Notes under the pieces: model-generated
The model's database searches: none
The model's input: only the letters and a program-made list of their open reading frames with translations
What the model was told of the DNA's origin: nothing
Part shown: positions 9,701 to 17,598 of the stretch, one piece after another
Layout of the letters: every line of letters begins with the position of its first letter
Position numbering within the stretch: the first letter of the stretch is position 1
Position numbers and translations under genes: made by a program
Assembly: GCA_017450485.1 (NCBI GenBank)
Contig: JAFSTN010000015.1
Coordinates: 1 to 64,000 of the forward strand
DNA length: 64,000 nucleotides
Source of the DNA: Lachnospiraceae bacterium
GTDB taxonomy: Bacteria > Bacillota > Clostridia > Lachnospirales > Lachnospiraceae
Reading direction: 5' to 3'

Positions 9701-10339
9701 GAGAATGGACCGCTGCGTCTGTACATCGAAGCTCCGGATCGAGTCCACCTCATCTCCCCAGAGTTCTATACGATAAGGGTTATCCTCGGTGATGTCATAT
9801 ATATCCAGGATTCCTCCGCGCACGGAGAATTCACCCGGATTCTCGACCATATCCCTTTTCTCATAACCGAGCTTCACCAGCATGGCAGTGATCGCGTGCA
9901 TATCCAGAGTCATCTGTGTGGAGATACGTACCACTCCGTCCCTGATGATATCGGGACATACACACGGCATCATGAGTGCGCTCCACGTCGTGATCATCGT
10001 CATGGGGCGATTCTCCATCAGGGCACGCAGACACATCAGGCGCTGTCGCTCGATCTGGTTGCCCGAGACGTCTGCCTCGTAGAATATCATGTCTTTCGCG
10101 GGGAATATATATGTATTACGATCGTAGAAAAGATAGTCCTCACAGAGCTCACGGCATCTGGCATCGGAGTACGTGATGATCAGACGCGTACGGAATCCGT
10201 CTCCGAGAGCATAGACCATGTTCAGCTTCTGGGAACCCACACAACCTGTAACGTCGATTGCCCCGGCGCGTTTCGCCAGGGTAGTCTTCATTTCGTTATA
10301 TTGTGGTAATTCTCTCACCGGAGCAAGTAATGCTCTCAA
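6800..10339 (-). CDS. mfd: transcription-repair coupling factor Mfd
   Basis: 1179 residues, the normal length for the family. It displaces RNA polymerase stalled at DNA lesions and recruits UvrA. The N-terminal UvrB-homology part is followed by the CarD-like polymerase-interaction domain (LKVGDYVVHERHGLGVY, about residue 500), then the RecG-like superfamily 2 motor. Visible motor motifs are Walker A CGDVGFGKTE, the helicase box IVDEEQRFG, and TATPIPRTMHMSL; the TRCF C-terminal domain ends the protein. It lies downstream of pth, as in Bacillus, separated by a 180-base gap with a long hairpin. Confidence 0.98.
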   Translation of the reverse strand: MRALLAPVRELPQYNEMKTTLAKRAGAIDVTGCVGSQKLNMVYALGDGFRTRLIITYSDARCRELCEDYLFYDRNTYIFPAKDMIFYEADVSGNQIERQRLMCLRALMENRPMTMITTWSALMMPCVCPDIIRDGVVRISTQMTLDMHAITAMLVKLGYEKRDMVENPGEFSVRGGILDIYDITEDNPYRIELWGDEVDSIRSFDVQTQRSILKTDRISIYPATELVMDAAQLRKGLDRISKEAQEYSEVLRSQFRTEEAARVRKRAAELREQLLELGLSRGAVNLEGYIGYFYDDIDSVLSFFDRDQSIIFIDEPARCAEHASATEEEFVQSMTHRLEKGYILPGQAGLIISHENTAARMADRYTAMLSSIGQGDAGLNVAGRYDAGARSIASYNKSFDALVKDLKSYRIKKYRVLLLSASRTRARRLAEDLRDEGLTALYTEDSSREIAPGEVECFYGRILSGFEYPESRFIVISETDIFGAEHKRKRRKSNIDPSKAVHDFTELKVGDYVVHERHGLGVYQGIDQITVDGVVKDFIKIGYREGGNLYVPATGLDVLQKYASGSAKAPKLNKLGSKEWAKTTSKVREAVDEIAEDLVQLYAARQSLRGYKYGQDTVWQREFEELFPYEETEDQIRAIEATKGDMESDRIMDRLICGDVGFGKTEIAIRAAFKAVQEGRQVVYLVPTTILAQQHYNTFTMRMKDFPVRVELLSRFRTPAEQKKVINDLKNGMVDMVIGTHRVLSKDVGFKDLGLLIVDEEQRFGVSHKEAIKKLRQTVDVLTLTATPIPRTMHMSLIGIRDMSILEEPPEERRPIQTFVCEYNEEIVREAIVREVSRGGQVYYVYNVVANIADVTAQVRALVPEARVEFAHGQMHEQELERIMYDFVAGDIDVLVSTTIIETGMDIPNVNTMIVHDSDKLGLAQLYQLRGRVGRSNRTSYAFLMYRRDKMLKEVAEKRLEAIREFTDFGSGYRIAMKDLEIRGAGNLLGASQSGHMQSVGYDMYCKLLAEAIRTRKGEEVKPDFETQIDLEVDAYIPDGYIMNEMQKLDIYKRIATITDEAGYKDMQDELMDRFGIVPECADNLLRIALLKAAAKTLGIDGIKGGGGQIIVYMRQDAPVRVENIPVVIASMKGRLSFAAKGTPMFTYKYQTESLVEKESRNLLMQAEKLIYEVFEPLR

Positions 10340-10361
10340 TTCTCACTCCTTATTTCTCTGC

Positions 10362-10500
10362 GGTCTCGACATATATATAATTCCGTCACAGACGCGCTTT
10401 CGCTCATACTCCGACGTAGCGGATGCTAGGCTCGTGAAATACCTCGCCAAGCACCAACGTCTCCGGATGGTCTGTGCGGAACTATATATATGCCGAGACC
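10362..10500. other. long intergenic hairpin between pth and mfd
   Basis: Arms 10362-10393 and 10470-10500 pair over about 29 bp (GGTCTCG/CGAGACC, CATATATATA/TATATATATG, TTCCG/CGGAA, CACAGAC/GTCTGTG), with single-base mismatches or a bulge between segments. The 76-base interior contains TTTCGCT and GTAGCGGATGCTAGG. Similar blocks occur inside the hairpin at 45023-45160 and, in part, at 6598-6675, while the outer stems differ. No open frame fills it. Candidate structured RNA or mobile miniature element; the strand is uncertain because of the symmetry. Confidence 0.65.
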
Positions 10501-10521
10501 TGATCAAAATGACTCGGTTAC

Positions 10522-11085
10522 CTAACAATTATACTTCGATATCGCCTTATCCACACCCTCTGTAAGGATCGCGACCACCGTATCCGCAGCACGTTCCTGC
10601 ATCTTGTGCAGCGTCTGCGCATCCTCCCCGGTCACGTGTCCCAGGACATGCTTCACGAGATCGCCGCCGGCTTCACGGTCCCCGACTCCGATCTTGATGC
10701 GTGTGAATCCGTCGTTTCCGAGTCGTGCGATGATGCTCTTGAGTCCGTTATGTCCGCCTGCGGATCCGCTTTTGCGGGTTCTTAGTCTGCCCACATCCAT
10801 GGAGATATCATCCGATATGACGATCAGTTCATTATCGGTATCAACCTTGTAGTGGCGGCACAGAGGCTGGATGCAGTCTCCGGAAGCGTTCATATATGTC
10901 TGAGGCTTGAGCAGGATAACCCGCGTCCCCTCTATGTTTCCTTTTCCGTAGAGGCCCTTGAAAAGCCTGCGCCTGAGTGGTATATCGTAGCGCCCGGACA
11001 GGATATCGATCGTATCGAATCCGGCATTATGTCTGGTGTGTGCGTATTTGGTTCCGGGATTGCCGAGTCCGGCTATCACGTACAT
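10522..11085 (-). CDS. pth: peptidyl-tRNA hydrolase
   Basis: 187 residues, normal length. It releases peptides from prematurely dropped peptidyl-tRNA and is essential in most bacteria. The family signature is complete: GLGNPGTKYAHTRHNAGF at the N-terminus holds the substrate-binding Asn and catalytic His, followed by LKPQTYMNASG, the Asp-containing VISDDISMDVGRLR and SAGGHNGLKS. It lies between spoVG and mfd on the same strand, a shortened version of the Bacillus spoVG-glmU-prs-ctc-pth-fin-mfd order. Confidence 0.97.
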   Translation of the reverse strand: MYVIAGLGNPGTKYAHTRHNAGFDTIDILSGRYDIPLRRRLFKGLYGKGNIEGTRVILLKPQTYMNASGDCIQPLCRHYKVDTDNELIVISDDISMDVGRLRTRKSGSAGGHNGLKSIIARLGNDGFTRIKIGVGDREAGGDLVKHVLGHVTGEDAQTLHKMQERAADTVVAILTEGVDKAISKYNC

Positions 11086-11148
11086 ATCCTTTGTCTCCCG
11101 ACCGGTATGCCGGCCCTGCTGTCAGTCCTGCTAATGTCAGCCCGTTTA

Positions 11149-11187
11149 CAGTAAAACCCCCGGACACGATATCCGCGCCCGGGGTTT
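11149..11187 (-). terminator. spoVG terminator
   Basis: AAACCCC pairs with GGGGTTT (outer stem 11154-11187, extra inner GC pairs) 20 bases past the spoVG stop; on the minus strand the stem runs into TTTTACTG. pth follows, so readthrough is possible. Confidence 0.65.
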
Positions 11188-11205
11188 CGTTGCTTAGAGT
11201 TGTGG

Positions 11206-11469
11206 TCATTCCGTTACTTCAGCTTTGCTGTAAGCATCCAGAATCAGATCCTGTAGTCTGTTCCTGGTTTCGGAATTGATCGGATGGGCTATATCCCTGT
11301 ATTCACCGTTTGCACCTTTTTTGCTGGGCATTGCGATGAATAAGCCTCGATCGCCCTCGATGATCTTGATATCATGCACTACCATCTCATCATCAATCGT
11401 GATAGACGCAACTGCACGCATCTTACCTTCGCCGTCAATCTTCCTCACTCTCACATCCGTTACTGTCAT
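11206..11469 (-). CDS. spoVG: SpoVG family regulator
   Basis: 87 residues from ATG at 11469 (GGAGAG seven bases upstream; the longer in-frame start at 11520 lacks a site and adds residues outside the family). SpoVG is a small nucleic-acid-binding regulator of the Firmicutes. The typical start [11 protein letters not shown], the core [19 protein letters not shown] and [15 protein letters not shown] are all present. It lies between glgD and pth. Presence of spoVG does not by itself prove sporulation; no other sporulation-specific gene was seen in the window except possibly the CotH-like and SleB-like genes. Confidence 0.96.
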   Translation of the reverse strand: MTVTDVRVRKIDGEGKMRAVASITIDDEMVVHDIKIIEGDRGLFIAMPSKKGANGEYRDIAHPINSETRNRLQDLILDAYSKAEVTE

Positions 11470-11488
11470 GGTCTTCTCTCCTGTTTCC

Positions 11489-11515
11489 GGGATGTCCGCA
11501 CATCCCTGAATTATA
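11489..11515 (-). promoter_or_regulatory. spoVG leader hairpin and -10 element
   Basis: A perfect 7-bp stem GGGATGT / ACATCCC with a four-base loop (11489-11506) sits just upstream of the spoVG ribosome site. A TATAAT (minus strand, 11510-11515) lies immediately upstream of it, so the RNA would start within or next to the hairpin. No good -35 was found. Confidence 0.4.
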
Positions 11516-11553
11516 GTCAACAGACTCTCGTCCGCTAACTACATCAGAAGGCA

Positions 11554-12672
11554 TCAGATCACGTATCGGTCATTCTGTTCAGTAACTATCTGTATGCCGC
11601 CTTCGCCTTTATAGTACGAATTCGCGCGTATGGTACAGTGACTTTCGACGATGCAGTTCTCTATGTGGGTATTGTCACCTATATACACATCGTTAAGTAC
11701 TATAGAATTCTTTATATAGCAGTTGCTGCCAATGTATGCTTTCTTGAATACGACTGAATCCTCAACTACGCTGTTGACGATACAACCACAGGAGATAAGC
11801 GAGTTATGTACTGCTGCTCCGACATTGTACTTTGCCGGCGGATGGTCATCGACCTTGGAATAGATGTCCGGATACTGCTTAAAGAAATAATCACGTATCT
11901 CGGGACGCAGGAAATCCATATTGGTCCGGAAGTAATCATCCACAGAAGCGATATTGCTCCAGTAGTCTGTCATCTTGTAGCCGCAGATATGCTTCATATC
12001 CTTGTAGCGTACGAGTACATCATTGACGAAATCGTATCTGTCCTCTTCGATGCATCTCTCGATCATCTCTATCAGGAGACGTCGTCTCATGACATAGATA
12101 CCGCAGGATACCGTGTTGGACTTAGCTACTACGGGTTTCTCCTCGAACTCTTCGATCCTGTCATCCTTACCTATCTTGACCGTGCCGAATCTCTCAAGAT
12201 TGAAGTCCGAAGGCATATCTTTGCATACAACCGTTATATCAGCTTTCTTGTCGATATGATACTCGAGAAGCTTGTTATAGTCAAGCTTATATACACAGTC
12301 ACCCGATGATATCACAACATAGGGCTCATGGCTGCTCTTCAGGAATGAGAGGTTCTGAGCTATCGCATCAGCCGTACCGCGGTACCAGGCATTGCTCTCT
12401 GCCGTTACCGATGGTGTGATCACGAACAGTCCGCCCTGCTTACGTCCGAAGTCCCACCACTTGGATGAACTTAAGTGCTCGTTTAAGCTTCCGGCATTGT
12501 ACTGTGTGAAAACAGCTACCTTATTTATATGAGCGTTGGACATGTTACTCAGCGCGAAGTCTATACTTCTGTAGCTGCCTGCTATGGGAAGTGCGCATGC
12601 CGCACGCTTGGTCGTAAGTTCTCTAATACGGTGGTTATTACCGCCTGCCAGAATTATTCCTACCGCTCTCAA
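11554..12672 (-). CDS. glgD: GlgD, regulatory-type glucose-1-phosphate adenylyltransferase subunit
   Basis: 372 residues. GlgD is the second, usually non-catalytic subunit that pairs with GlgC in firmicute ADP-glucose pyrophosphorylases for glycogen synthesis. It starts [20 protein letters not shown], a changed version of the GGxGxRL nucleotide loop of GlgC, consistent with loss of catalysis. It has [18 protein letters not shown], a left-handed beta-helix C-terminus ([21 protein letters not shown]), and lacks the extended GlgC tail. The start codon is TTG at 12672, overlapping the glgC stop by four bases (TTGA), with AGGTGATG upstream, so translation is coupled to glgC. Confidence 0.94.
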   Translation of the reverse strand: MRAVGIILAGGNNHRIRELTTKRAACALPIAGSYRSIDFALSNMSNAHINKVAVFTQYNAGSLNEHLSSSKWWDFGRKQGGLFVITPSVTAESNAWYRGTADAIAQNLSFLKSSHEPYVVISSGDCVYKLDYNKLLEYHIDKKADITVVCKDMPSDFNLERFGTVKIGKDDRIEEFEEKPVVAKSNTVSCGIYVMRRRLLIEMIERCIEEDRYDFVNDVLVRYKDMKHICGYKMTDYWSNIASVDDYFRTNMDFLRPEIRDYFFKQYPDIYSKVDDHPPAKYNVGAAVHNSLISCGCIVNSVVEDSVVFKKAYIGSNCYIKNSIVLNDVYIGDNTHIENCIVESHCTIRANSYYKGEGGIQIVTEQNDRYVI

Positions 12673-13943
12673 CGCTCATCACCTGCCTTTATCAAAGTCT
12701 TGCCGCTCGCAAGAGATCCGCCCGGATAATCCGAGGCAACAGTCTTGCCGAATACGACAGAGTTCTTACCGATGCTGACTCCCTGAGGGATAAAGCTCTT
12801 CTCGCCGATCGTGACCATACCGTGGTTATAGATATGGGGATCGGTCTCGTTCTCGACTTCATCACCGATACCCATCTTGACGCCGTCGGAAATGACATTA
12901 TTCTCAGCTACGATGCCCTTGTATATCTCGCAACCACTACCGATAACGGTATTATTCATGATGATGGAGTCACGGACTATGGTGTCCTTACCGATGGTAA
13001 CACCGCAACCGATAACGGAATTATATACCTTACCGTATATCTCACAGCCCTCTCCTATGATACTGCGCTCCGTAACGCTCTCACTTGACAGGTACTGGGG
13101 AGGCAGGATCTCGCTGCGGGTGTAGATCTTCCAGTATTCCTCATAAAGGTTAAACTCAGGCACTATGTCGATCAGCTCCATATTTGCTTCCCAATACGAG
13201 CTGAGAGTTCCTACGTCCTTCCAATAGCCGTTGAACTCGTATGCGTAGAGCGGTGAGCCCTTCTGATGACAATAGGGAATGACATGCTTACCGAAGTCAA
13301 GCGCGGGCTGGCTCGCATTGGTCACAAGCGCTTCCTTCAATGTCTTCCAATTAAATATATAGATACCCATGCTGGCCAGATTACTTCTGGGATTCTCGGG
13401 CTTCTCCTCGAAATCGGTGATACGGCCGTTTCCGTCGGTGATCATGATACCGAATCTCTTCGCCTCCTCCATGGGAACAGGCATAACGGCTATGGTGACA
13501 TCCGCATTGTTTTTCTTGTGATAATCCAGCATGACCTCATAATCCATCTTATAGATATGGTCACCCGAAAGTATCAGCACATAATCCGGATTATAGGTCT
13601 CCATGAACTCGAGGTTCTGATATATCGCGTTGGCCGTACCGGTATACCACTCACTGTTTGAACTCTTCTCATAGGGAGGAAGTACAGTGACACCGCCGAT
13701 ATTACGGTCGAGATCCCACGGAATACCTATACCGATGTGGGTGTTAAGCTTAAGCGGTCGATACTGAGTCAGTACACCCACCGTATCCACTCCGGAATTG
13801 ATACAGTTACTAAGGGGAAAATCGATGATCCTGTACTTGCTTCCGAAGGATACCGCAGGCTTGGCCATCTTGGAAGTAAGCACTCCAAGTCTGCTTCCCT
13901 GACCTCCGGCAAGCAGCATGGCGATCATTTCTTTTTTGATCAT
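12669..13943 (-). CDS. glgC: glucose-1-phosphate adenylyltransferase GlgC
   Basis: 424 residues from ATG at 13943, chosen for the AGAGGTGATGTT ribosome site; the longer frame to 14036 has no site and a non-family extension. It makes ADP-glucose from ATP and glucose-1-phosphate, the first step of glycogen synthesis. The active-site loop [15 protein letters not shown], the sugar-phosphate segments [11 protein letters not shown] and [10 protein letters not shown], and a C-terminal beta-helix ([11 protein letters not shown]) are intact. Four-base overlap with glgD. No glgA, glgB or glgP is in the window. Confidence 0.97.
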   Translation of the reverse strand: MIKKEMIAMLLAGGQGSRLGVLTSKMAKPAVSFGSKYRIIDFPLSNCINSGVDTVGVLTQYRPLKLNTHIGIGIPWDLDRNIGGVTVLPPYEKSSNSEWYTGTANAIYQNLEFMETYNPDYVLILSGDHIYKMDYEVMLDYHKKNNADVTIAVMPVPMEEAKRFGIMITDGNGRITDFEEKPENPRSNLASMGIYIFNWKTLKEALVTNASQPALDFGKHVIPYCHQKGSPLYAYEFNGYWKDVGTLSSYWEANMELIDIVPEFNLYEEYWKIYTRSEILPPQYLSSESVTERSIIGEGCEIYGKVYNSVIGCGVTIGKDTIVRDSIIMNNTVIGSGCEIYKGIVAENNVISDGVKMGIGDEVENETDPHIYNHGMVTIGEKSFIPQGVSIGKNSVVFGKTVASDYPGGSLASGKTLIKAGDER

Positions 13944-14035
13944 AACATCACCTCTGGTTCCTGGTCTGAGACCATATTTTTGAATAGTTACCAAAAAAAA
14001 TAAAAATCTCAAACAATTTATGTGTATTTTAACCA

Positions 14036-14064
14036 ATTATAACACCTGCTCCGCAAAATGTGAA
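14036..14064 (-). promoter_or_regulatory. glgCD promoter
   Basis: TTCACA (14059-14064) and perfect TATAAT (14036-14041) on the minus strand with a 17-base spacer, giving a leader of about 85 bases that contains a small GGTCT/AGACC stem. murC runs divergently from the same gap. Confidence 0.75.
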
Positions 14065-14118
14065 TGTTTTTTACCCCTTTTGTGCACCTTTATGTGCAGT
14101 TTGTGATAAATTATAGAT

Positions 14119-15522
14119 ATGTGTGAATTCGACTTAAACCAACCCAAAAACGTATACTTCATAGGCATAGGCGGTATCAGCATGAGCGGGCTCGCGGAGC
14201 TTCTGCTCTCCAGAAGCTTCACCGTCTCGGGTTCCGACGCCAGACGGTCTCCGCTCACCGAGCGGTTGGAGAGTCTGGGAGCTGTCATCAATTATGATCA
14301 GTCCGTCAGCCACATATCCGATGATACAGATTTGGTCGTATATACCGCAGCTGTCCGTCCGGGCAATGCCGATCTCGATGATGCCCGCGCACGCGGGATC
14401 ACGGTTCTGTCCAGAGCGGAACTTCTGGGACTGGTCATGAAGACCTATCAATGTCCGATCGCAGTCAGCGGTACCCACGGCAAAACCACCACGACCTCGA
14501 TGATATCGGAGATACTTCTCCGGGCCGGCACCGATCCTACCCTGTCAATAGGCGGTATCCTGCCTTCCATAGGAGGCAATTTCCGCATAGGGTCCGGACA
14601 GCACTTCGTGACCGAGGCCTGTGAATACACCAACAGTTTCCTTCATTTCTATCCTCAGATCGGTATCATCCTAAACATTGATGCCGACCATCTGGACTTT
14701 TTCAAGGATCTGAGCGATATCAGGCACTCGTTTCACGAGTTCGCGAAGCTCATCCCGAACGAAGGTTTACTTATACTAAATGGCGATATCCCGAATCTGC
14801 ATAAGTTCGTGGACGGTCTCACCTGTCACATCATTACTACGGGACGTGACGAGACCAGCGACTATTTCGCCAAAGACATAGTTCTGGACGAAAATGCCCA
14901 CGCCACATATACGATCATGCACGGCACCGAAGACAAAGGGCGCCGATGCTCTCTGGGCGTACCGGGGCTTCATAATGTATATAACTCACTCGCAGCAGTA
15001 GCTCTGGCGGATTATCTCGGCGTCAATTCCGACACCACGATCGCAGCACTGTCGGAATTCAGAGGATCGCAACGCCGCTTTGAATATAAGGGCGATGTAG
15101 AAAGCGCCGATCATACCGGTCCTTTCCATATATATGATGATTATGCTCATCATCCGACCGAGATACGCGCGACCATCGAAACAGCACTCAAGGTTCCGCA
15201 CAACGAGCTCTGGGTCATCTTCCAGCCTCACACTTATACCCGTACCAAAGCTCTGATGACCGACTTCGCCGATGCGCTGGCTCCGGCTGACCACGTTATC
15301 CTGACAGACATATATGCGGCCAGAGAAAAGGATGATCTCGGCATAAGCTCAGCTACTTTGATGAAACATATCCGAAGCCGGGGTACTTCCTGCCATCACA
15401 TATCGGACTTTCATGACATCGAAAAGTTCGTTCTGCAAAATTGCACAAAAAATGATATGTTGATAACAATGGGAGCCGGTGATGTCGTAAACATCGGGGA
15501 AGCACTCATAAACAGATCGTAA
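14119..15522 (+). CDS. murC: UDP-N-acetylmuramate--L-alanine ligase
   Basis: 467 residues. MurC adds L-Ala to UDP-MurNAc in peptidoglycan precursor synthesis. Seen are the UDP-binding start FIGIGGISMSGLAELLL, the ATP loop SGTHGKTTTTSM, the central EACEYTNSFLHFYP and NIDADHLDFF, and the C-terminal YDDYAHHPTEI and FQPHTYTRTKAL. There is no Shine-Dalgarno sequence upstream of ATG 14119: the preceding bases are AT-rich and hold an extended -10-like TGTGATAAA at 14102-14110, so the mRNA may be leaderless or nearly so. Divergent from glgC. Confidence 0.97.
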   Translation: MCEFDLNQPKNVYFIGIGGISMSGLAELLLSRSFTVSGSDARRSPLTERLESLGAVINYDQSVSHISDDTDLVVYTAAVRPGNADLDDARARGITVLSRAELLGLVMKTYQCPIAVSGTHGKTTTTSMISEILLRAGTDPTLSIGGILPSIGGNFRIGSGQHFVTEACEYTNSFLHFYPQIGIILNIDADHLDFFKDLSDIRHSFHEFAKLIPNEGLLILNGDIPNLHKFVDGLTCHIITTGRDETSDYFAKDIVLDENAHATYTIMHGTEDKGRRCSLGVPGLHNVYNSLAAVALADYLGVNSDTTIAALSEFRGSQRRFEYKGDVESADHTGPFHIYDDYAHHPTEIRATIETALKVPHNELWVIFQPHTYTRTKALMTDFADALAPADHVILTDIYAAREKDDLGISSATLMKHIRSRGTSCHHISDFHDIEKFVLQNCTKNDMLITMGAGDVVNIGEALINRS

Positions 15523-15659
15523 TCCACAATATCCACATACCGGGGACGGCAGATGTCCACAACCGGATGTGGATATTTTTTATCTTGAAAAAGCTGAATA
15601 ACGTGCTTTTTCGATCCTGCGGTTTTTTATCCACACATACAGTCATGTATTGTGGATAA
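15520..15659 (+). promoter_or_regulatory. cluster of six DnaA-box-like sites; overlaps the murC terminator
   Basis: Two perfect DnaA boxes face each other: TTATCCACA at 15627-15635 and its reverse complement at 15651-15659. Near matches are TAATCCACA (15520-15528), ATATCCACA (15529-15537), ATGTCCACA (about 15553-15561, two mismatches) and an inverted ATATCCACA (15568-15576). The box at 15529 and its inverted partner form the stem of a likely murC terminator, ATATCCACAT / ATGTGGATAT, followed by TTTTTTAT. The dnaD promoter begins 32 bases beyond the last box. Confidence 0.7.
15529..15582 (+). terminator. murC terminator
   Basis: A 10-bp stem ATATCCACAT (15529-15538) with ATGTGGATAT (15567-15576), a 28-base loop and a T-rich tail. 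The stem arms are also DnaA-box-like. The large loop makes efficiency uncertain. Confidence 0.5.
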
Positions 15660-15690
15660 CCCTTATTTCCCAATTCGTGAGTTTTACCAT

Positions 15691-15718
15691 TTGGCATATC
15701 ACGGATAAGTGCTATAAT
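15691..15718 (+). promoter_or_regulatory. dnaD-operon promoter
   Basis: TTGGCA (15691-15696), 16-base spacer, perfect TATAAT (15713-15718); predicted RNA start near 15725, about 50 bases before dnaD. Confidence 0.75.
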
Positions 15719-15774
15719 CACAATCGCTATAGGTAATACCTATATCGCATGATTAAACGAGTGGTGAAAAGAAT

Positions 15775-16608
15775 ATGGGAAATTTCAGAATCTATCGGGA
15801 TAACTATGCTGATTTCACGGTTGTATCCAATTGCTTTATTGACAAGTATATGGAGGACGCCAACGATGCTCAGCTTAAGATATATCTCTACCTGATGCGT
15901 ATGCTCCAGGCGGCCACGGATACCGGCATATCCGATATCGCCGACCGCTTCAACTACACTGAGAAGGATGTTATGCGTGCACTGCGCTTCTGGGAGAAGA
16001 AAGGGATACTTCAGCTGGACTATGATCCATCCAAGTCACTGACAGGAGTACATATGCTCCCGCTGTGCACATCGGATGAAGACGAAGAAACAGATGACAG
16101 GGTAACCCGTACCGCCAAATCATCGAACAAAGATACGGCAGCAGCTGTGAGCCCGACACCGGCTCAGCTGACGGTCGTATCACCTCAGGTTACCGCCATT
16201 CCTTCCGTCACATATGACAAGCCTCAGTTCACGAAGGACGATATGGCCCGCTTCAAGTCATCACAGATTTTCTTCATTGCGGAGCAATACCTTCAGAAAA
16301 CTCTGTCACCGGCTGATATTAATACATTGCTGTTCATTTCCGGGACGCTTCATTTCTCGGATGATCTGACGGATTATCTGTTGCAGTACTGCATCGAGCA
16401 TGGCAAGACCGGCCACAGATATATCGAGACAGTCGCTATCGACTGGGCTCAGTCAGCCATAACCACGCCCGAGCAGGCCAAGGCATATGTACAGAAGTAC
16501 GATGCCCCCAAGAAAAAAGCAAATGCCCAGCGTGACAACAAGTTTAACCAGTTTACGCAGAACACATATGATTATGATGCTCTCGAGAAAGCACTGATCA
16601 GCAACTGA
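15775..16608 (+). CDS. DnaD-domain replication protein
   Basis: 277 residues. The N-terminal 100 residues look like a DnaD/DnaB-type winged helix (KIYLYLMRMLQAATDTGISDIADRFNYTEKDVMRALRFWEKKGIL). After a Thr/Pro-rich linker follows the conserved DnaD/DnaB2 helical domain (EQYLQKTLSPADINTLLF, ending HGKTGHRYIETVAIDW and a YDYDALE-like tail). Such proteins act with the helicase loader during replication initiation. The stop is one base before the loader's start, so the two are translated together. The upstream DnaA boxes suggest control by the initiator. Whether it is the functional DnaD or DnaB of Bacillus cannot be decided from sequence. Confidence 0.9.
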   Translation: MGNFRIYRDNYADFTVVSNCFIDKYMEDANDAQLKIYLYLMRMLQAATDTGISDIADRFNYTEKDVMRALRFWEKKGILQLDYDPSKSLTGVHMLPLCTSDEDEETDDRVTRTAKSSNKDTAAAVSPTPAQLTVVSPQVTAIPSVTYDKPQFTKDDMARFKSSQIFFIAEQYLQKTLSPADINTLLFISGTLHFSDDLTDYLLQYCIEHGKTGHRYIETVAIDWAQSAITTPEQAKAYVQKYDAPKKKANAQRDNKFNQFTQNTYDYDALEKALISN

Positions 16609-16609
16609 T

Positions 16610-17584
16610 ATGCCGCTTACTACAAACCAGTTCAGAAATCTCATACGAGAATACGATCAGCGAAGAACCGAGGCGCAACGCATACATGCGGAACGTATGG
16701 ATGAGATCAGGGCACGTGTTCCGGGATATTCCGAGCTTGAGGATGAAGCCACCGATACCGCCATGCGCTACGCAAAGATATCCATTGCAGACCCGGATAC
16801 CGATCTGGGGCCGATGGATGCCGAGCTCGACCGCATAAACCGGCGCAAGGAGGAGCTTCTCAGGGAGAAAGGTTATGATCCTTCGTATCTTGCAGTACCT
16901 TACAGGTGCCGGGACTGCGAGGATACCGGATATATAGGCGGACGCAAATGTCACTGTTTCAAGCAGGCCGAGCTGCACGTCCTCTATGACGCGCTATATG
17001 ACAAATCGAACCTTCACAGTCTCATCGAGACCGATAACTTCGACTCGATGCGTGAGGATCTGTACAGCGGAGAGGATCTGGCCCGTTTCCGCGAGGCTCT
17101 TCGTGTATGCCGGGACTATATTTCGCGCTTTGATACAGATTACAGCAACCTGCTCTTTGTGGGCAGTGTGGGTACAGGGAAGTCTTTTCTTTCTTCCTGT
17201 ATTGCCCACGAGCTGCTTCTGAGCGGTCATTCCGTACTGTATTTCTCCTCATCGGATTTCTTTGACACCTGCGCACACAACGCTTTCAGGCGCGGGGACG
17301 ATGATGCACTTGATACCGATAATGACCTCTACGACTGCGATCTGCTCATAATAGATGACCTGGGCACAGAATATGCCAACCAGTTCGTCAGTTCCGAGCT
17401 TTTCAGCTGTCTGAATGCCCGGCACAACAAGCGCAGATCAACTATCATAAATACGAATCTGTCTCTGAAGCTCTTGCAGGAGAGATATTCCGACAGAGTA
17501 TTTTCCCGCATTACGGGTTATTATACTATACTGAAGCTGACAGGTCCTGATCTGAGGATGAAGCTCAGGACAGCCAACACTTAA
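16610..17584 (+). CDS. DnaC/DnaI-type helicase-loader ATPase
   Basis: 324 residues. The N-terminal part holds a coiled region and a zinc-binding cluster (YRCRDCEDTGYIGGRKCHC, about 98-120) typical of DnaI-like proteins. The AAA+ domain has Walker A VGSVGTGKSFLSSCIAHELL, Walker B LLIIDDLGTEY and the Arg-rich sensor segment SDRVFSRITGYY. It is predicted to load the replicative helicase (here dnaB at 37865) onto DNA. It lies directly after the DnaD-like gene and 14 bases before prs. Confidence 0.93.
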   Translation: MPLTTNQFRNLIREYDQRRTEAQRIHAERMDEIRARVPGYSELEDEATDTAMRYAKISIADPDTDLGPMDAELDRINRRKEELLREKGYDPSYLAVPYRCRDCEDTGYIGGRKCHCFKQAELHVLYDALYDKSNLHSLIETDNFDSMREDLYSGEDLARFREALRVCRDYISRFDTDYSNLLFVGSVGTGKSFLSSCIAHELLLSGHSVLYFSSSDFFDTCAHNAFRRGDDDALDTDNDLYDCDLLIIDDLGTEYANQFVSSELFSCLNARHNKRRSTIINTNLSLKLLQERYSDRVFSRITGYYTILKLTGPDLRMKLRTANT

Positions 17585-17598
17585 CATCGGAGGGCCAT

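Noticed and set aside
15520-15659. Chromosome origin
   Set aside because: DnaA boxes alone are not enough; dnaA, dnaN and rpmH are absent and no clear AT-rich unwinding element was seen. A regulatory or titration site is preferred.
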